From: Anderseniella sp.
Lineage (GTDB): Bacteria > Pseudomonadota > Alphaproteobacteria > Rhizobiales > Aestuariivirgaceae
Assembly (NCBI GenBank): GCA_028289645.1
Contig: JANQOK010000017.1
Coordinates: forward strand, 186,001-250,000
DNA: 64,000 bases
Direction of reading: 5' to 3'
The position numbers and the translations under genes are program-made. Every line of letters begins with the position of its first letter. The stretch's first letter is position 1. The notes beneath the pieces are model-generated. The model did not search any database, was not told where the DNA came from, and worked only from the letters and a program-made list of their open reading frames with translations. Below, one piece after another: positions 50,845-60,917 of this stretch.

Positions 50845-51600
50845 ATGCAAACCATAGAGAACATTCTGACCGGCCGTTCCGCCTTCCTGAAAGGATCAGG
50901 CGGCGACAAGCATCTGGCTGAGCAACGCCGCGACCTGACCATGGCCATTCAGCAGAACTATCCGGCCTTCGAAGTCTTGCGTGACAAACTGCTCGGTAAC
51001 CGCAGCGCAAAGGATGCCGAGCAGCCCGAAACGGCAGGTGCTGCCCACTCGGCACGGGACACCGAGCTGCTTTTTGAGCACCTGCAGCAGCATGACCTGC
51101 TGAAGCTGGACAAGGGCGAGGTGTCACTCAACTCCGTTGATGCGCGGCGCTTCATGACCGGTGGCTGGCTGGAAGAGCTGGCCTGGCTTGCTGCGATGGA
51201 GGCAGGCGCCCACGAAGCCCACTATTCGCAACTGGTTGGCTGGGATGTGGAAGGCTATACAGGCGAGAACGAGATTGACGTGATCTTTCGCCGTGACGAC
51301 AAGCTGGGCTTCGTATCGTGCAAGGCGCTGCGCTCAAGCCTGCAGTCGAGTGATCGCAAACATCGTGCGAGGATGATGGATGCCGTCCATGAGGCGGACA
51401 ATCTGGCCGATCATTTCGGCCAGCCGGGCGAGCGCGTTGGCGTGCTGGTGACGACCGATCTTTTTGACGAAGAACGCGGCGAGGCCCGCTACCAGGCGCT
51501 GATGGGCAAAGCCGCCGTGCTGGATGTGCGGGTGATCCCGCTGGAGGATATTCGCTGGGACCGGCTTGTCGGTGTCATGGAATATCTGATGGACCACTGA
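50845..51600 (+). CDS. Card1/DUF1887-like nuclease domain protein without CARF domain
   Basis: The 251-residue protein resembles the C-terminal part of Card1/Can2 (DUF1887) effectors: a linker (ELLFEHLQQHDLLKLDKG) and then GGWLEELAWLAAMEAGA and NEIDVIFRRDDKLGFVSCKA. In Card1 the PD-(D/E)xK site is E...D...ExK; here E110, D145 and K160 are kept but the second acid is Ser (S158). The N-terminal CARF domain that senses cyclic oligoadenylate is absent, and no CRISPR genes are near. It may be an inactive or differently regulated nuclease domain. Domain identity rests on motif likeness only. Confidence 0.7.
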   Translation: MQTIENILTGRSAFLKGSGGDKHLAEQRRDLTMAIQQNYPAFEVLRDKLLGNRSAKDAEQPETAGAAHSARDTELLFEHLQQHDLLKLDKGEVSLNSVDARRFMTGGWLEELAWLAAMEAGAHEAHYSQLVGWDVEGYTGENEIDVIFRRDDKLGFVSCKALRSSLQSSDRKHRARMMDAVHEADNLADHFGQPGERVGVLVTTDLFDEERGEARYQALMGKAAVLDVRVIPLEDIRWDRLVGVMEYLMDH

Positions 51601-51666
51601 CGGCAGGCCGGCAGACAACCAGAAACAGACGCGAAATCCCAAACAAACATTGCACAGGAACCATCC

Positions 51667-52638
51667 ATGAAAGCGATCAAGTTTCACCAGCCCGGTGGCC
51701 CGGAAGTCATGCAGTATGAGGAATTCAACCTCGAGGCGCCGGCTGCGGGCGAAGTCAGGATACGCCACACCGCCATCGGTTTGAACTACATCGATACCTA
51801 TCACCGTTCAGGTGCCTATCCGGTGCCGCTGCCCAGCGGTCTCGGGCTGGAGGCAGCCGGTGTTGTCGAAGCGGTCGGGGACGGTGTCTCCCACCTCAAG
51901 GAAGGGGACCGGGTGGCATATGGCGCAGGGCCGATCGGCGCCTGTGCCGATGCGCGCAACATGCCCGCCAGCAGAGTGTCGGTTCTGCCCGACACGGTAT
52001 CGGATGAGACGGCGGCCGCGATGATGCTGAAGGGCATGACCGCGCGTTACCTGCTGCGCGAAACCTATGAGGTCAAGGCGGGCGATACGATATTGTGGCA
52101 TGCGGTTGCCGGCGGTGTCGGTCTGATTGCGGTGCAATGGGCCAAACACCTGGGTGCCCGGGTGATCGGCACCACCAGCTCGCCTGAAAAGGCGGCTCTG
52201 GCCAAGTCGTTCGGGTGCGATGAGGTCATCAACTATACGCAGGAAAATGTTGCCGAACGAGTTCGTGAACTTACCGACGGCAAGGGAGTGCCGGTGGTCT
52301 ATGACGGTGTCGGCCAGGCGACATTGGAGGCATCTCTCGACAGCCTCAGCCCGCGCGGCCTGCTGGCCAGTTTTGGGTCCGCATCCGGTCCGGTGACCGG
52401 TTTCGACACCGGCATACTTGGCGCAAAGGGGTCGTTGTACCTGACCCGCCCGACCCTTATGACCTACGTGGCGGCTGATGAGGACCTGCAGGCAAATGCA
52501 GCCGATCTGTTCGATGTCGTAGGCTCCGGCGCGGTCAAGATAGAAATCAACCAGACCTATCAACTGTCGGATGCAGTAAAGGCCCATCAGGACCTGGAAG
52601 GGCGCAAGACAACCGGTTCGACCGTGCTGATGCCATAG
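51667..52638 (+). CDS. Quinone oxidoreductase (zeta-crystallin-like)
   Basis: The 323-residue MDR protein has AGGAACC before the ATG, the family start (KAIKFHQPGGPEVMQYEEFN), YIDTYHRSGAYPVPLPSG and the NADPH-binding AVAGGVGLIAVQWAKHLGA. No zinc ligands are present. It reduces quinones with NADPH, as the Qor family does. It is followed by a repeat-rich stretch without genes. Confidence 0.93.
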   Translation: MKAIKFHQPGGPEVMQYEEFNLEAPAAGEVRIRHTAIGLNYIDTYHRSGAYPVPLPSGLGLEAAGVVEAVGDGVSHLKEGDRVAYGAGPIGACADARNMPASRVSVLPDTVSDETAAAMMLKGMTARYLLRETYEVKAGDTILWHAVAGGVGLIAVQWAKHLGARVIGTTSSPEKAALAKSFGCDEVINYTQENVAERVRELTDGKGVPVVYDGVGQATLEASLDSLSPRGLLASFGSASGPVTGFDTGILGAKGSLYLTRPTLMTYVAADEDLQANAADLFDVVGSGAVKIEINQTYQLSDAVKAHQDLEGRKTTGSTVLMP

Positions 52639-52682
52639 TTTGATTTCGCTCACGCGAGTTGGCTGGCGCCAACCGCTCCGCG

Positions 52683-52733
52683 GGGGCGCACTTCGTGCGG
52701 CGCGCAGTCACGCTTGCCTCGGCACTTCGTGCC
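52683..52733 (+). repeat. Direct repeat, copy 1
   Basis: A 51-base sequence starting GGGGCGCACTTCGTGCGGCG occurs again at 52780-52830 with one change. Each copy contains two short GCACTTCGTGC-type palindromes. Confidence 0.8.
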
Positions 52734-52779
52734 GGGGTTTATTCCGCTCACGCAAGCAGCCTGGCGGCTGCGCTCCACT

Positions 52780-52830
52780 GGGGCGCACTTCGTGCGGCGC
52801 GCAGTCGCGCTTGCCTCGGCACTTCGTGCC
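52780..52830 (+). repeat. Direct repeat, copy 2
   Basis: Second copy of the 51-base element at 52683-52733 (one mismatch). The 46-base spacer has no such likeness. The pair fills the region between the quinone oxidoreductase and the inverted repeat. Confidence 0.8.
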
Positions 52831-52880
52831 TCGGAGGGTTTTACACCAACGGGTTACCTGTTCAAAAATCCTCTCCGTTT

Positions 52881-52951
52881 GTCATCCTCGGGCTTGTCCC
52901 GAGGATCCATACCACGTCGCATTAGACCCTCGGGACAAGCCCGAGGGTGAC
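52881..52951. repeat. Long inverted repeat (GTCATCCTCGGGCTTGTCCC type)
   Basis: GTCATCCTCGGGCTTGTCCC begins the left arm (about 24 bases, 52881-52904); the right arm (52927-52951) is its reverse complement apart from one change. Each arm is itself palindromic. Elements of this type are scattered in many alphaproteobacterial genomes. The whole 453-base gap (52639-53091) holds no gene. Confidence 0.85.
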
Positions 52952-53091
52952 ACCATTGAGATTAATTTGAGGTTCAACCTTCTTTCGGGCTCGGAGAACG
53001 GCCCGCCGAAGGCGGATAAGCTGTTCGACCAGCAAAAATCAGCAGCCGTCAGCCTGCTGGCGTGAGTGGAAAATACAGACCGAGATCCAAC

Positions 53092-53916
53092 TCAGGTTGC
53101 CGGGCAGGACAGTGACCTTTGGGACAGTTTCTGCCAGGTGCTGGAGCACTGGGTGTTGGAGCACAGGAACTGGGCCAGGGCGGGTGTTGAAATCGCATGG
53201 GCCAGATTCAATGGTCGGCCATTGGCGTCCGACAGCGTGCTGACCAGCATGCCTGTCAGTCGCCCCTTGTCGTTGAACAGCGGACCGCCTGACTCGCCTT
53301 TTTTGGTGGCGAGGCGAAGTTCGATTGCGTCCGGATAGCCAAAACCGCTGTACTTTACGGCGCGTCCGAAGCTCATTGAGTTTACCGAACCGATACGGGC
53401 GGTGTCATTGCGGGCATGCGGCTTGCCCAGTGAGAACACCGGAGCGCCGCGCTGCATGCAATGGTTTGCGGACGGCGTCACCGGTGCCGCATTGAAGCCG
53501 CGCAGTTTTATCAGCGCCATGTCATTGTCCGGCTTAACGGCGATCACCTTGCCGGCATATATGCGGCCGTCAGATGCGCGTGCGTCAACCGAGTTGCCGC
53601 GTTTCACCGCGACGTGGCCGGCGGTCATTATAATGCCGTTGGACACGACGAAGCCGCTGCCGGATGTCAGTGCATCGGGCGAGCCTTTGGCTTTCGATCC
53701 GGCACGTTTCTGCTGTTCGTGGACCACAAGTGTGACGTAGCTTGGTCCGGTTTGGGCCTGCAACTGCTGAATGTGACTGGAAATCACGCCGCCCGCAGGC
53801 TCGGCTGCCGCATCAACCTCAATCGTGCGGGGTTCAAGCAGCGCTTGATTCGTCTCGCCCCCTACACAGCCTGCCAACAGCAGCAAAAAAGCTAATATGC
53901 AGTCTTGTTTCCGCAC
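53092..53916 (-). CDS. Trypsin-like serine protease lipoprotein
   Basis: I start at GTG 53916 (MRKQDCILAF, with GGGGT nearby); TTG 53928 adds four residues. The 274-residue product has a lipobox (LLLLAGC), so it is membrane-anchored. The catalytic triad is visible: H in GIIMTAGHVAV, D in VKPDNDMALIKL and S in KKGESGGPLF. It probably cleaves or senses proteins in the periplasm. It lacks a PDZ domain, unlike DegP. Confidence 0.88.
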   Translation of the reverse strand: MRKQDCILAFLLLLAGCVGGETNQALLEPRTIEVDAAAEPAGGVISSHIQQLQAQTGPSYVTLVVHEQQKRAGSKAKGSPDALTSGSGFVVSNGIIMTAGHVAVKRGNSVDARASDGRIYAGKVIAVKPDNDMALIKLRGFNAAPVTPSANHCMQRGAPVFSLGKPHARNDTARIGSVNSMSFGRAVKYSGFGYPDAIELRLATKKGESGGPLFNDKGRLTGMLVSTLSDANGRPLNLAHAISTPALAQFLCSNTQCSSTWQKLSQRSLSCPAT

Positions 53917-54171
53917 AAATGACCCCAATTGAATATCGAGAAACTCCGAACCCTATAAATACAGACTCAGCCCGCATCCGGCCAGTCCAATGTCTGCAAC
54001 ACAAAGGCGAATATGTGGCTGTTTTGGCCCTGTCTCAATTGCAGAGTGACTCTCCGGCGCTTTTTTTCGAAAGTGTTGCAAAATAGACACACCTTCAAAC
54101 ATCGTTCATCCAGGCTTGAAGTGCCTGTTTGCCGGATGAGGTGCTGCACTACGCCAGGTTGCAGCTGAAAA

Positions 54172-54245
54172 TGGAGGCCTCGACCAGAATCGAACTGGTG
54201 TACGCGGATTTGCAATCCGATGGATAACCACTCTCCCACGAGGCC
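54172..54245 (-). tRNA. tRNA-Cys (anticodon GCA)
   Basis: On the minus strand GGCCTCG pairs with CGAGGCC, followed by T and CCA. The anticodon loop in CGGATTGCAAATCCG gives GCA. The T-loop TTCGATT is present. Length of 74 with CCA is normal. Confidence 0.95.
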
Positions 54246-54479
54246 TTCGCGGCAGGCTTTTCATGCCCGGGCGGCGTCTTATAGACGACACTGCAGCGGG
54301 TTACAACGCCTGGGTTCTGTCTGTTATGTCAATTTATGATGCAATATGGTGGCGCAACAAATGACAAACAGGCTTGGCGAGAACGCCGGAGTTGGGTATG
54401 CAACCCCTGTGACCACGCCTTGCAACGGTGCGAGGAGCGGGTTTTGCCGGTTTGCGCCGCTTGAACATCAGGAGCCAGC

Positions 54480-55151
54480 ATGATCGACTACGCTACAGCG
54501 CGCGAAAACATGATTGAATCCCAAGTTCGCCCGAACGGCATCACCGATGCCCGGGTGATCGAGGCCATGTCGGAGATTCCGCGCGAGGTGTTCGTGCCAG
54601 ACGATATCAAGTCACTTGCCTATATGGATGAAGATGTGCCGCTCCGCGTCGGCAGCGACGGTCGAAAACGTCACCTCATGGAACCGATGGCGTTTGCCCG
54701 CTTGCTGCAGGCTGCCGTGATCCAACCGCATGAATGCGTGCTGGATGTGGGATGTGCGGCCGGATATTCATCCGCGGTGCTGGCCAGGCTGGCGCAACTG
54801 GTGGTAGCGGTTGAAGAAGACGCCGAACTGGCGGAGGCGGCAAATCAGAACCTGTTGCGGCTGCAGATAAACAATGTCGCCGTGTTCAACAGTGCCATGC
54901 ATGAAGGCCATCAGGCCGAAGCGCCTTATGATGTCATTGTCATCAATGGCAGAGTAGGGCAGATTCCAGACGGATTGCTGTCGCAGCTGGCTGACGGTGG
55001 ACGTCTGGTGGCGGTTGTGGGCGAAACGGAGACGGCCCAGGCGCTGGTCTACACGAAAGCCAGGGATGTCACCGCACCAAGATATGTCTGCGATGCCAGC
55101 ATTCCGCGGTTGCCGGGTTTTGAGAAAGCCGATCCGGGGTTTGTTTTTTAG
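54480..55151 (+). CDS. PIMT-like methyltransferase paralogue
   Basis: The 223-residue protein has AGGAGCC before the ATG and the PIMT start NMIESQVRPNGITDARVIEA and PREVFVPDDIKSLAYMDED, plus SAM motif VLDVGCAAGYSSAVLA. The active-site loop, TLSQP in true PIMTs, reads KRHLMEPMAF, so the Ser/Gln/Pro that bind the isoaspartyl substrate are altered. It probably methylates something else or binds SAM. It precedes tolC, as it does in many Rhizobiales. Confidence 0.85.
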   Translation: MIDYATARENMIESQVRPNGITDARVIEAMSEIPREVFVPDDIKSLAYMDEDVPLRVGSDGRKRHLMEPMAFARLLQAAVIQPHECVLDVGCAAGYSSAVLARLAQLVVAVEEDAELAEAANQNLLRLQINNVAVFNSAMHEGHQAEAPYDVIVINGRVGQIPDGLLSQLADGGRLVAVVGETETAQALVYTKARDVTAPRYVCDASIPRLPGFEKADPGFVF

Positions 55152-55314
55152 CAGCGCAGCCAACTGTCGCAGTCTCGACGTTTTTGCTGAGTATTCTCGG
55201 ATTCATCGGTTACAGTAGGAGCGGGTGGAATGATTCTTGGGCAGATTTGTTACGCGCGGGATTCATTGCGGCTGATTCATTAGGTTAATGTTTCGTTAAC
55301 CGTAAAACACCCAT

Positions 55315-56739
55315 ATGGAATGGGGCAGATTCGTCAGGGGCTTGACTGTGGTGTATTTGAAACGTCCGACGCTGAGGTTGCATGCCAGCTGGCTTGCCGC
55401 CACATGCATGGCCGTGGCTGCAATCATGAACCAGCCCGCGACGGCCAACGCCGAGACTATCGCATCCGCCCTGGCAAAAGCGTATGTAGGTAATCCGCAA
55501 CTCAAGGCTGACCAGGCCCGCCAGCGCGCCACCGACGAACAGGTGCCGCAGGCGAAATCCGGATGGCGTCCGACCGTGACGACCAATACGGAAGTGTCGA
55601 AGAACTATCAGGACAACTCGATAACGGGTAAGTCGGATTTTCTGACCCGGAGCTTCAATATCACTTTGTCGCAACCGGTTTTTGACGGGTTTCGGTCCGA
55701 GAATGCCCTGCGCGAAGCAGAAGCTACCGTGCTTGCCGGCAATCAGAATCTGCTGGCGGTGGAGCAGGAGGTTCTGCTCAACGGCGCAACCGCGTTCATG
55801 AATGTCATCCGGGACCGCGAGATCGTAAACTATCGGCGTGTGTCGGTGGAAAATTTCAACGAACAGCTTCGTGCCGCCCGTGCGCGGTTCGAAGTTGGCG
55901 AGGTCACACGCACCGATGTGTCGCAGGCGCAGGCAAGGGCCTCGCAGGCCCGGTCGGATCTGGCAGTGGCGATCGGCAATCTGCAGACGTCCGTGGCAAA
56001 CTACGTCCGGGTTATAGGTGACAAGCCGCGGCGACTGAAATTCCCGCGCCTGTCGCCGCGGGTGCCGAAAACCCTGCGTGCCGCGATCGAGATATCCGGT
56101 GAGACCAACCCGCAAATTCTGGCAGCTGCCTTCAATGAAGAAGCGGCTGCTGCCAACATCGGGGTGCGCAAATCCGATCTGCTGCCAAAGCTAAATTTTG
56201 AAGCGCTGTATCAGGTCAGCAGAGATGCAACGTCCACGTCGGGCAGAACTGAAACGGGCATTATTCAAGGCACGCTGTCGGTTCCGCTTTATCAGTCGGG
56301 ATCGGTGTATTCGCGGATTCGGGAGGCCAAGCACACTGCCAGCCAACGCAAGCTGGAAGTGCTGGATGCGTTTCGCCAGGTTCGGGAACAGGTGGTCAGT
56401 GCATGGCACCTGTTAAAAGCCGCAACGGCGACAATCGCGGCGGCCAGGGATGCCGTGGCCGCCAACCGTGTGGCACTGGACGGCGTGCGGCAGGAAGCCC
56501 AGGTCGGTACCCGAACAACGTTGGATGTGCTGGACGCGCAAAACGAACTGGTGAATGCGCAGGTAGCACTGGCTAATGCCCGGCGGGACCGGATTGTTGC
56601 CGGCTACCAGCTTGTTGCAGCAATAGGACGGATGACTGCGGCTGATCTCAGATTGTCGGTGCCAATCTACGATCCACGCGAAAACCTTGAAGATGTCCGG
56701 GACAAGGCGTTTGGCGCACGGGTCAACACTTACGAATAG
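55315..56739 (+). CDS. tolC: TolC-family outer-membrane efflux protein
   Basis: The 474-residue product has a signal peptide (hydrophobic region about 25-45) and two OEP repeats with long helices: ETIASALAKAYVGNPQLKAD starts the first and VRQEAQVGTRTTLDVLDAQN ends the second. TolC forms a trimeric channel through the outer membrane and periplasm for export by ABC or RND pumps. The start is uncertain: ATG 55315 lacks a Shine-Dalgarno and an internal TTG or GTG about ten codons later follows AGGGG. Confidence 0.94.
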   Translation: MEWGRFVRGLTVVYLKRPTLRLHASWLAATCMAVAAIMNQPATANAETIASALAKAYVGNPQLKADQARQRATDEQVPQAKSGWRPTVTTNTEVSKNYQDNSITGKSDFLTRSFNITLSQPVFDGFRSENALREAEATVLAGNQNLLAVEQEVLLNGATAFMNVIRDREIVNYRRVSVENFNEQLRAARARFEVGEVTRTDVSQAQARASQARSDLAVAIGNLQTSVANYVRVIGDKPRRLKFPRLSPRVPKTLRAAIEISGETNPQILAAAFNEEAAAANIGVRKSDLLPKLNFEALYQVSRDATSTSGRTETGIIQGTLSVPLYQSGSVYSRIREAKHTASQRKLEVLDAFRQVREQVVSAWHLLKAATATIAAARDAVAANRVALDGVRQEAQVGTRTTLDVLDAQNELVNAQVALANARRDRIVAGYQLVAAIGRMTAADLRLSVPIYDPRENLEDVRDKAFGARVNTYE

Positions 56740-56904
56740 ATTGGACCGTGTGGCGGCATCCGAGTTGTGATCGCTTGATTATTTATGGCGGTTTTGTGGC
56801 GGAATCTGTCGACAAGTTGCCGATTCGCAGGACATGGGCTTGTATACCCGCGCTGACAAGTCAATAATCTGCGATCGTTTTCACCGTACTGTTTCAGAAA
56901 TCGC

Positions 56905-57939
56905 ATGCAGATCATGGGCAAGCAGGACAGCAAACCGCCGGACGGGACATCTGTCGATCAGCTATTGTCTTCCATCCGGGAGGCGATCGAGTCCGACACG
57001 GCCAATCATATTCCGGTGGCCGGCAAGACGCCCTTGAAGCCCATAGGCGCCCCCAGGGCACCGCGTTTGGTTGCCGCACCGGATGCGGAACTGCAGGCCG
57101 ATGCCACTGCGGTGGCGGATGCAGCCGCACCGGATGCATCAGAGGGTGACGGCAAGCGCCGTCCGGGTTATGTTTCCACCAACCCCTACCGCTATCGCCA
57201 CTCGCTGGAGACTTCACCAAGCTACATGTCCTTACGCAACCGTCTTGCATCATTGAAGTCACGGACCAGATCCGGCACCAGCCGGTCGATGGCCAGCCTG
57301 CTCGGCGGAGATGTGCGCCAGGAGGAAGCCCGCGCGCGCGACCAGCAGCAGCAATTGCAGGCCCATGAGGTGAGCGAAGCCGGCCCGGATGTCGAGGCGG
57401 ACACCGGGCTGCGCACCAGCATCAGCGATGAGCAGGCCTTTGTGGACGACTTCATCACTGGTGATGTGTCGTCGGGAACGGTTTCCTACACACCCGACTA
57501 TAGTGACTGGTCGCTGGAAAATCCGCTGGTCAGCGTAGACGCGCCGGGATCTGACACTGGGCAACAGGACATGGCTGTCCCGCTTGTGACAAGCAGCCAG
57601 GTGACCATTGAGGATGACTCCGGGGAACCGGTCGACTTGGATGTTGCGGCGGAAGCCGACACCAATGAACCGACTGAAGCCGACACTTTGTCCGATGCCG
57701 ACGATGGCGAGCCGAGTTTGCGGCTTGAGGCGATGATCCGCCAGGTCATCGAACCGGAACTGGTTGTGTGGATTGATCAGCACCTGCCGGACCAGGTGGC
57801 GGCGGCCATGCCCAGCGAGGAAGCGTTTACCGCCATGATACGGCCAATGATCGAACAGTGGCTGGCCGACAATCTCAGCCCGATTGTCGAAGTGGCTGTG
57901 CGTGAGGAAATCGCCAGGATCACCGGCCTCAGGCGGTAG
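56905..57939 (+). CDS. PopZ-like (DUF2497) polar organising protein
   Basis: The 344-residue product has the PopZ-type N-terminal helix SVDQLLSSIREAIESD, a long acidic, disordered middle (many D/E/P/T) and a C-terminal helical part (LRLEAMIRQVIEPELVVWID ... MIRPMIEQWLADNLSPIVEV) matching the DUF2497 oligomerisation region. PopZ self-assembles at cell poles and binds ParB in Caulobacter. It precedes valS, as in other alphaproteobacteria. The start may be ATG 56905 or 56914. The middle is longer than in Caulobacter PopZ (about 177 residues in total). Confidence 0.85.
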   Translation: MQIMGKQDSKPPDGTSVDQLLSSIREAIESDTANHIPVAGKTPLKPIGAPRAPRLVAAPDAELQADATAVADAAAPDASEGDGKRRPGYVSTNPYRYRHSLETSPSYMSLRNRLASLKSRTRSGTSRSMASLLGGDVRQEEARARDQQQQLQAHEVSEAGPDVEADTGLRTSISDEQAFVDDFITGDVSSGTVSYTPDYSDWSLENPLVSVDAPGSDTGQQDMAVPLVTSSQVTIEDDSGEPVDLDVAAEADTNEPTEADTLSDADDGEPSLRLEAMIRQVIEPELVVWIDQHLPDQVAAAMPSEEAFTAMIRPMIEQWLADNLSPIVEVAVREEIARITGLRR

Positions 57940-58071
57940 TGCCAAAGGAAAACACTGCTGCTACTGAGGTCAGTGAACCGCTGATTGCCGCACACCTGTT
58001 GCATGTCGCGGGCGCGTAGTGTTTAACCGCGCTACAAGTCTACAAATTCCACAAAAGATTCCAGTACTGCG

Positions 58072-60798
58072 ATGCTCGACAAGCACTTTACTCCTGCTGA
58101 CATTGAAGCCCGGCTTTACGAAGCCTGGGAAGCCTCCGGCGCGTTCCGCGCCAACCAGAGACCGGATGGCGACCCGTTCAGCATCGTCATTCCGCCACCG
58201 AATGTTACCGGGTCGCTGCACATGGGCCACGCGCTGAACAATACAGTTCAGGACATTCTGTGCCGGTTTGAGCGCATGCGGGGCAGGGATGTGCTGTGGC
58301 AGCCGGGCCTCGACCACGCCGGCATCGCCACCCAGATGGTTGTCGAGCGCCAGATGATGGAGCGCCAGGAGCCGGGACGTCGTGACATCGGCAGGGAAGC
58401 CTTTCTGGAAAAGGTCTGGACCTGGAAGGCGGAGTCCGGCGGAACCATCATCGGCCAGCTGCGCCGGCTGGGGGCATCGTGTGACTGGTCGCGCGAGCGC
58501 TTCACCATGGATGAAGGCCTGTCGCAGGCTGTTCTGAAGGTATTTGTCCAGCTGTACCGTGAAGGCCTGATCTACAAGGACAAGCGCCTTGTGAACTGGG
58601 ACCCGAAACTGCTCACTGCGATTTCCGACCTGGAGGTTCAGCAGGTCGAGACCAACGGCAACCTATGGCACTTCAAGTACCCGATCGAAGGGGAGACGGA
58701 CCGCTTCATCACCGTTGCTACGACGCGGCCTGAAACCATGCTGGGTGACAGCGGAGTCGCGGTGCATCCGGACGACGAACGCTACCAGGACCTGATCGGC
58801 AAGCATGTCGTGCTGCCGCTGGTCGGGCGGTTGATCCCCATCGTGGCGGACGAGTATGCCGATCCGGAAGCAGGCTCCGGCGCGGTTAAGATCACGCCGG
58901 CGCACGACTTCAACGACTTCGAGGTCGGCAAGCGCAATGACCTGGCCCGGATCAATGTCATGGATGTGGCCGGGACCATTGTCCTGGACGGCAACGAGGA
59001 CTTCCTCGCCGGTGTGCCGGAGACGGATGAACTGAAAGCCACAATCGCCGCACTGCATGACCGGGACCGGTTTGAGGTGCGCAAGCGGGTTGTCGCCATG
59101 TTTGAAGAGAGGGGGCTTCTGGACAAGGTCGAGCCGCATTCCCACATGGTCCCGCATGGCGACCGGGGCGGGGTGCCGATCGAGCCGTTCCTGACCGATC
59201 AGTGGTATGTCGATGCTGCGACTCTGGCAAAGCCGGCCATCGAGGCGGTAGAGCAGGGCCAGACGGTGTTTGTGCCGAAGCAATGGGACAAGACCTATTT
59301 CGAGTGGATGCGCAACATCCAGCCCTGGTGCATTTCGCGGCAGTTGTGGTGGGGGCATCAGATCCCGGCCTGGTACGGCGAGGACGGCACGGTGTTCGTC
59401 GCCGAGAACGAAGCGCTGGCCGAGGAGCAGGCCGAGGCCCATTACGGCCACCGGGTCAAGCTGACCCGCGATGAAGACGTGCTCGATACCTGGTTCTCGT
59501 CCGCCCTATGGCCGTTCTCCACGCTGGGCTGGCCGGAGAACACGCACGAGCTGCAGCGCTATTATCCCACCAACACGCTGGTCACCGGCTTCGACATCAT
59601 CTTTTTCTGGGTCGCCCGCATGATGATGATGGGCCTGCATTTCATGAAAAAGCCGGACGGCTCGCCGCAGGTGCCGTTTGATACGGTCTATATTCATGCG
59701 CTGGTGCGCGATGAGAAGGGCCAGAAGATGTCAAAGTCGAAGGGCAATGTCATCGATCCGCTGGACCTGATCGAAGAATACGGTGCCGACGCGTTGCGTT
59801 TCACGCTGGCGGCCATGGCGGCGCAGGGACGCGACATCAAGCTGTCTGCACAACGGGTTGAGGGCTACCGAAATTTCGGCACCAAGCTGTGGAATGCGGC
59901 ACGCTTTGCAGAGATGAACGAGTGCGCGCGCGTTGACGGGTTTGATCCGGCCCGGTGCAAGGTCACGCTGAACCGCTGGATCGCCGGAGAAGCGGCACGG
60001 ACCCGGGATGCGGTGACGTCAGGCATTGCCGAACATCGCTACAATGATGCGGCCGGTGCGCTGTACAGTTTCATCTGGCACACCTTCTGTGACTGGTATG
60101 TGGAACTTTCCAAGTCGATCCTGAATGGAGAAAATGAAGCGGCAAAGGCCGAAACCCGGGCAGCAACCGCGTGGGCACTGGATCAGATATTGCTGCTGCT
60201 GCACCCGTTCATGCCGTTCATCACCGAAGAGCTGTGGCGTCAGACTGCCGGTGAGAGAGGGCGCGACAACATGCTGGTGCAGGCATCCTGGCCGGATTAT
60301 GCGGGCCTGGAGGCGAGTGATGCTGCGGACGAGATCGGCTGGGTGGTGCGCCTGATCACCGAGATCCGCTCGGTGCGTTCGGAAATGAACGTGCCGGCCG
60401 GCGCAAAGGTGCCGTGCGTTCTGGCCCATCCCGGTGATCAGTCAAAGGCTCGCGCTACCGCATGGATGGCCGAGATCTCCAGGCTTGCCCGGCTCGACAG
60501 CCTGACTTTCGCAGACGAGGTTCCGGAAAGCTCCGCCCAGATCGTGCTGGATGAGGCGGTTGTGGCCCTGCCGCTGGCCGGCGTCATCGACTTCGGCGCG
60601 GAAAAAGCCCGGCTTGAAAAGGAGCTCGAGAAAACCGCCAAGGACATCGCGTCGATCGATGGCCGGCTCAACAATGCCGGCTTCGTCGCCAAGGCGCCGC
60701 CAGCGGTCATCGAGGAAACCAGGGAACGGCGCGAGGAGCTGGACCAGAAGGCAGGCCAGGTCAAACAAGCGATCGCGCGACTGGCTGCGATGGGGTGA
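58072..60798 (+). CDS. valS: Valine--tRNA ligase
   Basis: The 908-residue protein has the class I HIGH motif as HMGH in [13 protein letters not shown], the KMSKS motif in [13 protein letters not shown], an editing domain (about 200-350, with [17 protein letters not shown]) and a C-terminal coiled coil ([20 protein letters not shown]). It charges tRNA-Val with valine and edits Thr. Length is standard. It follows the PopZ-like gene at 132 bases. Confidence 0.97.
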   Translation: MLDKHFTPADIEARLYEAWEASGAFRANQRPDGDPFSIVIPPPNVTGSLHMGHALNNTVQDILCRFERMRGRDVLWQPGLDHAGIATQMVVERQMMERQEPGRRDIGREAFLEKVWTWKAESGGTIIGQLRRLGASCDWSRERFTMDEGLSQAVLKVFVQLYREGLIYKDKRLVNWDPKLLTAISDLEVQQVETNGNLWHFKYPIEGETDRFITVATTRPETMLGDSGVAVHPDDERYQDLIGKHVVLPLVGRLIPIVADEYADPEAGSGAVKITPAHDFNDFEVGKRNDLARINVMDVAGTIVLDGNEDFLAGVPETDELKATIAALHDRDRFEVRKRVVAMFEERGLLDKVEPHSHMVPHGDRGGVPIEPFLTDQWYVDAATLAKPAIEAVEQGQTVFVPKQWDKTYFEWMRNIQPWCISRQLWWGHQIPAWYGEDGTVFVAENEALAEEQAEAHYGHRVKLTRDEDVLDTWFSSALWPFSTLGWPENTHELQRYYPTNTLVTGFDIIFFWVARMMMMGLHFMKKPDGSPQVPFDTVYIHALVRDEKGQKMSKSKGNVIDPLDLIEEYGADALRFTLAAMAAQGRDIKLSAQRVEGYRNFGTKLWNAARFAEMNECARVDGFDPARCKVTLNRWIAGEAARTRDAVTSGIAEHRYNDAAGALYSFIWHTFCDWYVELSKSILNGENEAAKAETRAATAWALDQILLLLHPFMPFITEELWRQTAGERGRDNMLVQASWPDYAGLEASDAADEIGWVVRLITEIRSVRSEMNVPAGAKVPCVLAHPGDQSKARATAWMAEISRLARLDSLTFADEVPESSAQIVLDEAVVALPLAGVIDFGAEKARLEKELEKTAKDIASIDGRLNNAGFVAKAPPAVIEETRERREELDQKAGQVKQAIARLAAMG

Positions 60799-60917
60799 CG
60801 GGCCATGTTGAACCATAAATCCGTGTCAAATGGCGCGAATCCGGTTCTTCTTCACTTAGACTGTGTTTAAGGTTGATCCTAGAATACAGAAGCGACTGAA
60901 TGCAGGACGGCGGCACA

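Noticed and set aside
52640..53065. Several plus-strand frames of 78-141 residues over the repeats
   Set aside because: They arise from the GC-rich repeat copies and give the same short peptides (GAHFVRRAV) twice; no true gene start is seen.
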